A stretch of 64,000 nucleotides of DNA from the NCBI RefSeq assembly GCF_014334735.1, contig NZ_CP060587.1, positions 2,542,001 to 2,606,000 of the forward strand, in the 5' to 3' direction. Positions 59,750-64,000 of the stretch are shown here, piece after piece (position 1 is the stretch's first letter; every line of letters starts with the position of its first letter). The DNA is from Aeromicrobium senzhongii (GTDB lineage Bacteria; Actinomycetota; Actinomycetes; Propionibacteriales; Nocardioidaceae). A program made the translations under genes and the position numbers. The notes below the pieces were generated by a model, which saw nothing but the letters and a program-made list of their open reading frames with translations, had not been told where the DNA came from and searched no databases.

Positions 59750-60322
59750 ATGACCCGCTTCGTCTTCAACACGGCCGCGACGCTCGACGGCTTCCTGGCC
59801 GACCCCGACCACTCGCTGACGTGGTTGTTCGACGTCGCGGGCGGCACGCCGGACGCGCCCGAGCACGCCGACCACTTCGGCACGTTCCTCGAGGGCATCG
59901 GGGTCACCGTGCTGGGCTCGTCGACGTACGAGTGGCTGCTGCGCGAGACCGGCGCGCTGCAGGACCCCGCGGCGTGGACCGACGCGATCTCGGGCAAGCC
60001 GGCCTTCCTGTTCACCTCGCGCGACCTGCCCGTCCCGGACGGTGCCGACCTGACTGTCGTCTCGGGCGCCGTCGAGGACGAGCTGGAGGCGATCCGCGCC
60101 CGCGCGGGCGACCGCGACGTGTGGCTCATGGGCGGTGGCGACCTCGTGGGCCAGTTCGCCGACGCCGGCTCCCTCGACGAGATCCAGGTCAGCGTCGCCC
60201 CGGTCACCCTGGGCGCCGGGCAGCCCCTGCTGCCGCGACGACTCGGCGCGGACCGGCTGCGCCTGAGCGGCGTCGAGCAGCGCGGCCAGTTCGCCCATCT
60301 GACCTACCGGGTCGGAGCCTGA
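59750..60322 (+). CDS. DHFR/RibD C-terminal-like reductase
   Basis: 190 residues. RibD_C fold with FNTAATLDGFLAD at the N-terminus, VLGSSTYEW, and the dinucleotide loop MGGGDLVGQFADAGSLDEI. Such proteins are NADPH-dependent reductases of unclear substrate, common in actinobacteria and not true folate enzymes. ATG 59750 begins right at the fold; longer forms are basic and unlikely. Confidence 0.85.
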   Translation: MTRFVFNTAATLDGFLADPDHSLTWLFDVAGGTPDAPEHADHFGTFLEGIGVTVLGSSTYEWLLRETGALQDPAAWTDAISGKPAFLFTSRDLPVPDGADLTVVSGAVEDELEAIRARAGDRDVWLMGGGDLVGQFADAGSLDEIQVSVAPVTLGAGQPLLPRRLGADRLRLSGVEQRGQFAHLTYRVGA

Positions 60323-60355
60323 ATCCCGTCCCGAGCCGCGAACGCCCCTGAGCCG

Positions 60356-60361
60356 TAGCCT
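60356..60361 (+). promoter_or_regulatory. -10 element of the gamma-glutamyltransferase gene (leaderless)
   Basis: TAGCCT ends 6 nt before the GTG at 60368. Confidence 0.5.
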
Positions 60362-60367
60362 GAGCCC

Positions 60368-61834
60368 GTGACCAGCGTCGCGATCGCCGCCCCCAACGTC
60401 GCCGCCGCAGACGCTGCGGAGGCGATCGTGCGCGCGGGCGGGAACGCGATCGACGCCGCGATCACCGCGGCCTTCGTCGCCATGGTCAACGAGGTCGGGC
60501 TGGTCTCGCCCAGCGCCGGCGGGTTCCTGACGATCCAGCCTCCCGACGGCTCGGCCCCGGTCACGATCGACGGCTGGATGGACATGCCGGGGCGGACCGC
60601 CGCCGGCCACCTCGGCCAGGGCACCTGGGACGTCGAGAGTGTCTACGGCGGCGGTGTCGTCCTCACGATCGGTGCCGGATCCGTCGCGACGCACGGTGCG
60701 ATCGCGGCGTTCGGCGAGGCGCACCGCCGGTGGGGCCGGCTGCCCTGGGCTGAGTTGCTGGCGCCCGCCATCGACATCGCTCGCAGCGGCTTCCGGCTGA
60801 GCGCCGCGTCGCGGTACTACCTCGAGTACGTCCACGAGTCGATCTTCGGCTGGGACGCCGCCAGCCGCGCCGCACTCCACGACGAGCACGGCGCCCTCAT
60901 CGACACCGACCTCGTCGTCCCCGACCTGGCCGACTCGCTCAGCATGATCGCCCGTCTCGGAGCGGGGGAGCTCTACACCGGCGACCTCGGTCGCGCGATC
61001 GCCCAGGACGTGCTCGATCGCGGTGGCATCCTCGGACCCGAGGACCTGGCCGAGTACACGCCGGTCGTGCGGCCGTCGCTCACCGCGCGCATGGAGGGCT
61101 GGACGCTCGCCACGAACCCACCGCCCGCCGTCGGCGGTGTCTGTGTCGCCGCGATGCTGCGCCTCATGGCCGGCCACGGCCTGGAGGATCGCGACCACCT
61201 GCTGCGCGTCCAGCGGCGGGTGCTGGGCGAGCGGCTGCGGGTCTTCGACCACACGGACGACCTGGAGCGCGACGCCGCCGCGTTCCTGGACCTGGTCGAC
61301 CGCGACGGTCTCGGGGCCCTCGAGTCCGGGTCCACCGCACACGTCTCGACGACCGACGGCTCCGGCACCGCGTGCGCCGTCACGATCTCGTCGGGCTACG
61401 GCTCGGGCATGATCGCGCGCGGCACCGGGATCTGGCTCAACAACTGCCTCGGTGAGCAGGAGCTGAACCCGCGCGGCCTCCACGGCCTCCCGCCGGGCTC
61501 GCGCCTGCTGTCGAACATGGCTCCGACGGTCGGCCGCCACGTCGACGGAGGCGTCCTGGCCATCGGGTCACCGGGCGCCGACCGCATCACGACGGCGATC
61601 GTCCAGGCCCTCACAGGGCTGGTCGAGGACGGGCTCACGCTGCAGGAGGCGATCGATCACCCCCGGGTTCACCTGCACCGCCCCGGGACCGCGCAGGAGG
61701 AGATCAAGGTCGAGGACCCCGACGACCTGACGATGTACTTCGGCGGTGTCTCCGGGACCATGCTCACGGCCGAGGGCACCCTCGTCGCAGCCGCCGATCC
61801 CCGCCGCAGCGGCGCCGTGCGCATCGTGTCGTGA
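60368..61834 (+). CDS. Gamma-glutamyltransferase-family Ntn-hydrolase, cytosolic
   Basis: 488 residues. The self-cleaving Thr is in GSTAHVST, followed by the oxyanion/substrate stretch and GSRLLSNMAPT (PLSSMxPT-like). N-terminal AIAAPNVAAADAA and GGNAIDAAI are typical of the large subunit. There is no signal peptide, so it should stay inside, unlike most GGTs; cytosolic relatives cleave gamma-glutamyl or other amides, including acylases. Substrate unknown. Confidence 0.85.
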   Translation: MTSVAIAAPNVAAADAAEAIVRAGGNAIDAAITAAFVAMVNEVGLVSPSAGGFLTIQPPDGSAPVTIDGWMDMPGRTAAGHLGQGTWDVESVYGGGVVLTIGAGSVATHGAIAAFGEAHRRWGRLPWAELLAPAIDIARSGFRLSAASRYYLEYVHESIFGWDAASRAALHDEHGALIDTDLVVPDLADSLSMIARLGAGELYTGDLGRAIAQDVLDRGGILGPEDLAEYTPVVRPSLTARMEGWTLATNPPPAVGGVCVAAMLRLMAGHGLEDRDHLLRVQRRVLGERLRVFDHTDDLERDAAAFLDLVDRDGLGALESGSTAHVSTTDGSGTACAVTISSGYGSGMIARGTGIWLNNCLGEQELNPRGLHGLPPGSRLLSNMAPTVGRHVDGGVLAIGSPGADRITTAIVQALTGLVEDGLTLQEAIDHPRVHLHRPGTAQEEIKVEDPDDLTMYFGGVSGTMLTAEGTLVAAADPRRSGAVRIVS

Positions 61835-61849
61835 GCCGGTCGCCCGCAC

Positions 61850-61855
61850 TACGCT
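61850..61855 (+). promoter_or_regulatory. -10 element of the phosphodiesterase gene (leaderless)
   Basis: TACGCT ends 7 nt before the GTG at 61863. Confidence 0.5.
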
Positions 61856-61862
61856 GGATCGG

Positions 61863-62921
61863 GTGACCGCATCGCTCGTGGACGAGCCCGTCGTCATCGC
61901 GCACCGCGGGGTGCCGGGTTCGCGACTCGAGCACACCCGCCCCTCCTACCTGCTGGGGATCGAGCAGGGTGCCGACTACATCGAGCCCGACGTCGTGGCC
62001 ACTCAGGACGGCGTCCTCGTGGTGCGTCACGAGAACGAGATCGGCGGGACCACCGACGTCGCCGAGCGACCGGAGTTCGCCCACCTGCGCACGACGAAGT
62101 TCATCGACGGCGTGCCGCTCACGGGCTGGTTCACCGAGGACTTCACCCTCGAGGAGATCAAGACCCTGCGCACGCGGGAGCGGCTGCCCCAGCTGCGCCC
62201 GCAGAACCTGCCCCTGAACGGCCGTGAGCAGATCCTGACGCTCGACGAGGTCATCGACATCGCCGAGACCGAGAACGCGCGCCGCGGCCCGGACGCCGAG
62301 CCGGTCGGGGTCTACGTCGAGACCAAGCACCCGACGTACTTCAGCCGGTTGGGCCTGGACCTGAACGACCGGTTGATGGAGGTGCTGGAGCGCCGTGGAC
62401 TGAACCGGCCGGACGCCAAGGTCGTCATCCAGTCGATGGAGACGGCGAACCTCAAGGCCCTCGCCGACCGCACGCCGCTCCCGCTGGTGCAGCTCATGGA
62501 GCGCAAGGGCGGCCCGTACGACCTCGTCGCGGCCTTCGACCCGCGTGACTACGCGGCGCTGACCGCCCCGCAGGAGCTGGCGAAGATCGCCGAGTACGCC
62601 CAGGGCATCGGGCCGAACAAGAGCCTGGTCATCGCGCGCGACCGGCACCAGAACCTGCTCGGCGAGACCGACCTCGTCCGCGACGCGCACGCGGCGGGCC
62701 TGTTCGTGCACATCTGGACGATGCGCAACGAGAACAACTTCCTGCCCGTCCAGTGGCGCACGAGCGAGAACGTGGCCGACCCCGGCGACGCGACGGCCGA
62801 GCTGCTGGCCTTCTACGCCGCCGGGGTCGACGGGGTGTTCTCGGACTTCACACGGACGGCGGTGGCGGCGCGGTCGGCCCATCTGTCGGCGCGGGCGGCG
62901 GCGGGTACGGCTGGTTCGTGA
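61863..62921 (+). CDS. Glycerophosphodiester phosphodiesterase
   Basis: 352 residues, GlpQ-type TIM barrel. Seen: IAHRGVPGSRLEHT (metal/phosphate His-Arg), YIEPDVVATQDGVLVVRHE (metal Glu/Asp and His), YVETKHPTY and VHIWTMRNENNF. It releases sn-glycerol-3-phosphate from glycerophosphodiesters. No signal peptide, so probably cytosolic. Its last 74 nt are antisense to the end of the PspC gene. Confidence 0.92.
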   Translation: MTASLVDEPVVIAHRGVPGSRLEHTRPSYLLGIEQGADYIEPDVVATQDGVLVVRHENEIGGTTDVAERPEFAHLRTTKFIDGVPLTGWFTEDFTLEEIKTLRTRERLPQLRPQNLPLNGREQILTLDEVIDIAETENARRGPDAEPVGVYVETKHPTYFSRLGLDLNDRLMEVLERRGLNRPDAKVVIQSMETANLKALADRTPLPLVQLMERKGGPYDLVAAFDPRDYAALTAPQELAKIAEYAQGIGPNKSLVIARDRHQNLLGETDLVRDAHAAGLFVHIWTMRNENNFLPVQWRTSENVADPGDATAELLAFYAAGVDGVFSDFTRTAVAARSAHLSARAAAGTAGS

Positions 62922-63123
62922 CGTCCGAGGGCATCAGCAGCCATGCCGCGAGGTAGACCAGCAACGTCGTGCCGACGCCGACCACGACCAACACCACGGT
63001 GATGAGCCGGATCAGGTTCGCGTCCACTCCGGTGTACTGCGCCAGCCCGCCACAGACGCCGCCGACCCACTTGTCGGTCGAGCTCCGGGTGAGCCGCTTG
63101 GGCGCGGGGGTGGGTGGGGTCAT
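62848..63123 (-). CDS. Small PspC-domain membrane protein
   Basis: 91 residues: a PspC domain (WVGGVCGGLAQYTGVDANLIRL) with its one membrane helix about 38-63, then a proline-rich tail. PspC proteins sense envelope stress. ATG 63123 has a strong AGGAGG site and overlaps the previous gene by 4 nt. Third in a unit of three overlapping genes. Confidence 0.9.
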   Translation of the reverse strand: MTPPTPAPKRLTRSSTDKWVGGVCGGLAQYTGVDANLIRLITVVLVVVGVGTTLLVYLAAWLLMPSDVTNQPYPPPPAPTDGPTAPPPPSV

Positions 63124-63305
63124 GGCTTCCTCCTGAGGGTCAGTGCGATGCCGGCGACGCCGGCGATGATGAGAGCCACGGGACCGGCGATCGCCAGGTC
63201 GTCGACGCTCACCACGTCGTAGGTCAGCGCGGCCCAGCCGGCCACGACGAGGGCGAACAGGACGCCGAAGACGAGCGCGTCCCAGCGCAGCGGATGGGTG
63301 TTCAT
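63120..63305 (-). CDS. Two-helix small membrane protein of the PspC cluster
   Basis: 61 residues with two hydrophobic helices (about 10-30 and 37-56) and a short basic tail. It overlaps both neighbours by 4 nt and so belongs to the PspC unit. It is a common companion of PspC genes in actinobacteria, function unknown. Confidence 0.8.
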   Translation of the reverse strand: MNTHPLRWDALVFGVLFALVVAGWAALTYDVVSVDDLAIAGPVALIIAGVAGIALTLRRKP

Positions 63306-63967
63306 CGTCGCACCACCGTGATCTCGCCCGCCGTTCCACGAATCTCGATGACCAGGGCCCCGAGGGCGTCGGAGGGCCGGTCGAGACGGGGGTTGCGACC
63401 TTGGCGGACCTCGTCGAAGACGTCGATCTCGCCGCCTGCGGTCAACGATGCCTCCACGGCGACGTCCAGGTCACGGGGCACGACCACGGTGGTCTCCCCC
63501 ATGCCGTGGTCGACCTCGAGCCGACGACCGGCGAGTGCGGCGGGATCCTGCACCGCGGTGAGGTCGACACTCACCTCGCCGAAGCCCAGCTCGACCTGTT
63601 CGGGAACCGCGGCGGCCGTAGTCGGACGCAGGTCGACGTCACCGGCGCTGAAGTTCGGCACGAAGGATGCCGCGGCGAGGACCGGCAGGATCAGCAGACC
63701 GACGAGGACCAGGGCGCCCGGGTGCCCGATACGGGTCCCGACGAAGAGGCCGACCGCGACGATCGCCAGGGCGACCGCCGGATAGACGGCGACGTCCACG
63801 GGCTCCTGGATGACGGACCACAGTCCCAGCGCGCCCATCGCCGCGACGATGGCGGACAGGGTGACCAGCAGCAGGGCCGGCGACCACTTCTCCCGCGGGG
63901 GACGGGGTGGCACCACGCTCGTCGGCGGTCCCGGTGGCGCGCTGGAGGGCGGCCCGGACTCGCCCAT
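63302..63967 (-). CDS. LiaF-like envelope-stress membrane protein (may be 5' truncated)
   Basis: 221 residues from ATG 63967, but the frame stays open to the window edge, so a longer N-terminus, possibly a PspC domain, cannot be excluded. Proline-rich N-terminus, three membrane helices (about 30-53, 57-80, 85-103) and a C-terminal beta domain (about 125-221) like that of LiaF/actinobacterial PspC proteins. A GAGGAGG lies 12 nt upstream of the ATG, wider than ideal. Likely regulates response to cell-wall antibiotics. Confidence 0.7.
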   Translation of the reverse strand: MGESGPPSSAPPGPPTSVVPPRPPREKWSPALLLVTLSAIVAAMGALGLWSVIQEPVDVAVYPAVALAIVAVGLFVGTRIGHPGALVLVGLLILPVLAAASFVPNFSAGDVDLRPTTAAAVPEQVELGFGEVSVDLTAVQDPAALAGRRLEVDHGMGETTVVVPRDLDVAVEASLTAGGEIDVFDEVRQGRNPRLDRPSDALGALVIEIRGTAGEITVVRR

Positions 63968-64000
63968 GACGGCGGTCGCCTCCTCGTCCGTGGCGATGGG

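Overview
The window is 64 kb of high-GC chromosomal DNA from an actinobacterium. Gene content (Rv3303c-type quinone reductase, monomeric isocitrate dehydrogenase, three-gene succinate dehydrogenase, corynebacterial-type heme uptake) and the conserved neighbourhood of lpdA, an M20 amidohydrolase, PNP, phosphosugar mutase, add, deoA, cdd and sdh, which also cluster in mycobacteria, point to the Actinomycetota; Nocardioidaceae (Aeromicrobium/Nocardioides-like) is my best guess, but no rRNA is present to prove it. Coding density is very high, GTG starts are common, and many genes overlap by 4 nt (ATGA/GTGA). I see no rRNA, tRNA, CRISPR array, transposase or prophage.

Layout. 1-5300: the end of an acyl-CoA carboxylase alpha subunit, a small membrane protein, a large secreted amidase/FN3/SpoIID fusion, and an LpdA-type quinone reductase. 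5347-13562: a complete heme-iron locus (hmuO, hmuVUT, a cell-wall HtaA protein with four heme-binding repeats, and a divergent secreted HtaA protein) with an IdeR/DtxR-like iron box between the two HtaA genes and a pair of palindromes in front of hmuO. 13576-33905: a nucleoside salvage and catabolism region: PNP, phosphosugar mutase, ROK regulator, transketolase, DeoC, an aldehyde dehydrogenase plus a catalytically dead partner, a uridine kinase-like protein, then on the other strand Add, a MaoC hydratase, DeoA, a cytochrome P450, Cdd, and a BMP-type nucleoside ABC importer. Import (BMP/ABC), deamination (Cdd, Add), phosphorolysis (PNP, DeoA), sugar-phosphate isomerisation, DeoC cleavage to glyceraldehyde-3-phosphate plus acetaldehyde, and aldehyde oxidation form a coherent pathway.

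34061-48817: a stress protein, M20 amidohydrolase, CGNR regulator, EamA and MarR/MFS exporters, the sdhCAB operon divergent from a LysR regulator with a clear T-N11-A operator, a 2H phosphoesterase coupled to trpS, galK, and an ABC exporter. 48877-64000: pheA coupled to a tandem GNAT protein, a DHA2 exporter, icd, a sulfate ABC importer operon, another MFS exporter, a DHFR-like reductase, a cytosolic gamma-glutamyltransferase-like protein, a glycerophosphodiester phosphodiesterase, and a PspC/LiaF-type envelope-stress cluster that runs to the window edge.

A theme across the window is the promoter geometry: for at least 18 genes a TAnnnT-type -10 hexamer ends 6-8 nt before the start codon, with no Shine-Dalgarno, as expected for leaderless mRNAs. 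This decided several start choices.
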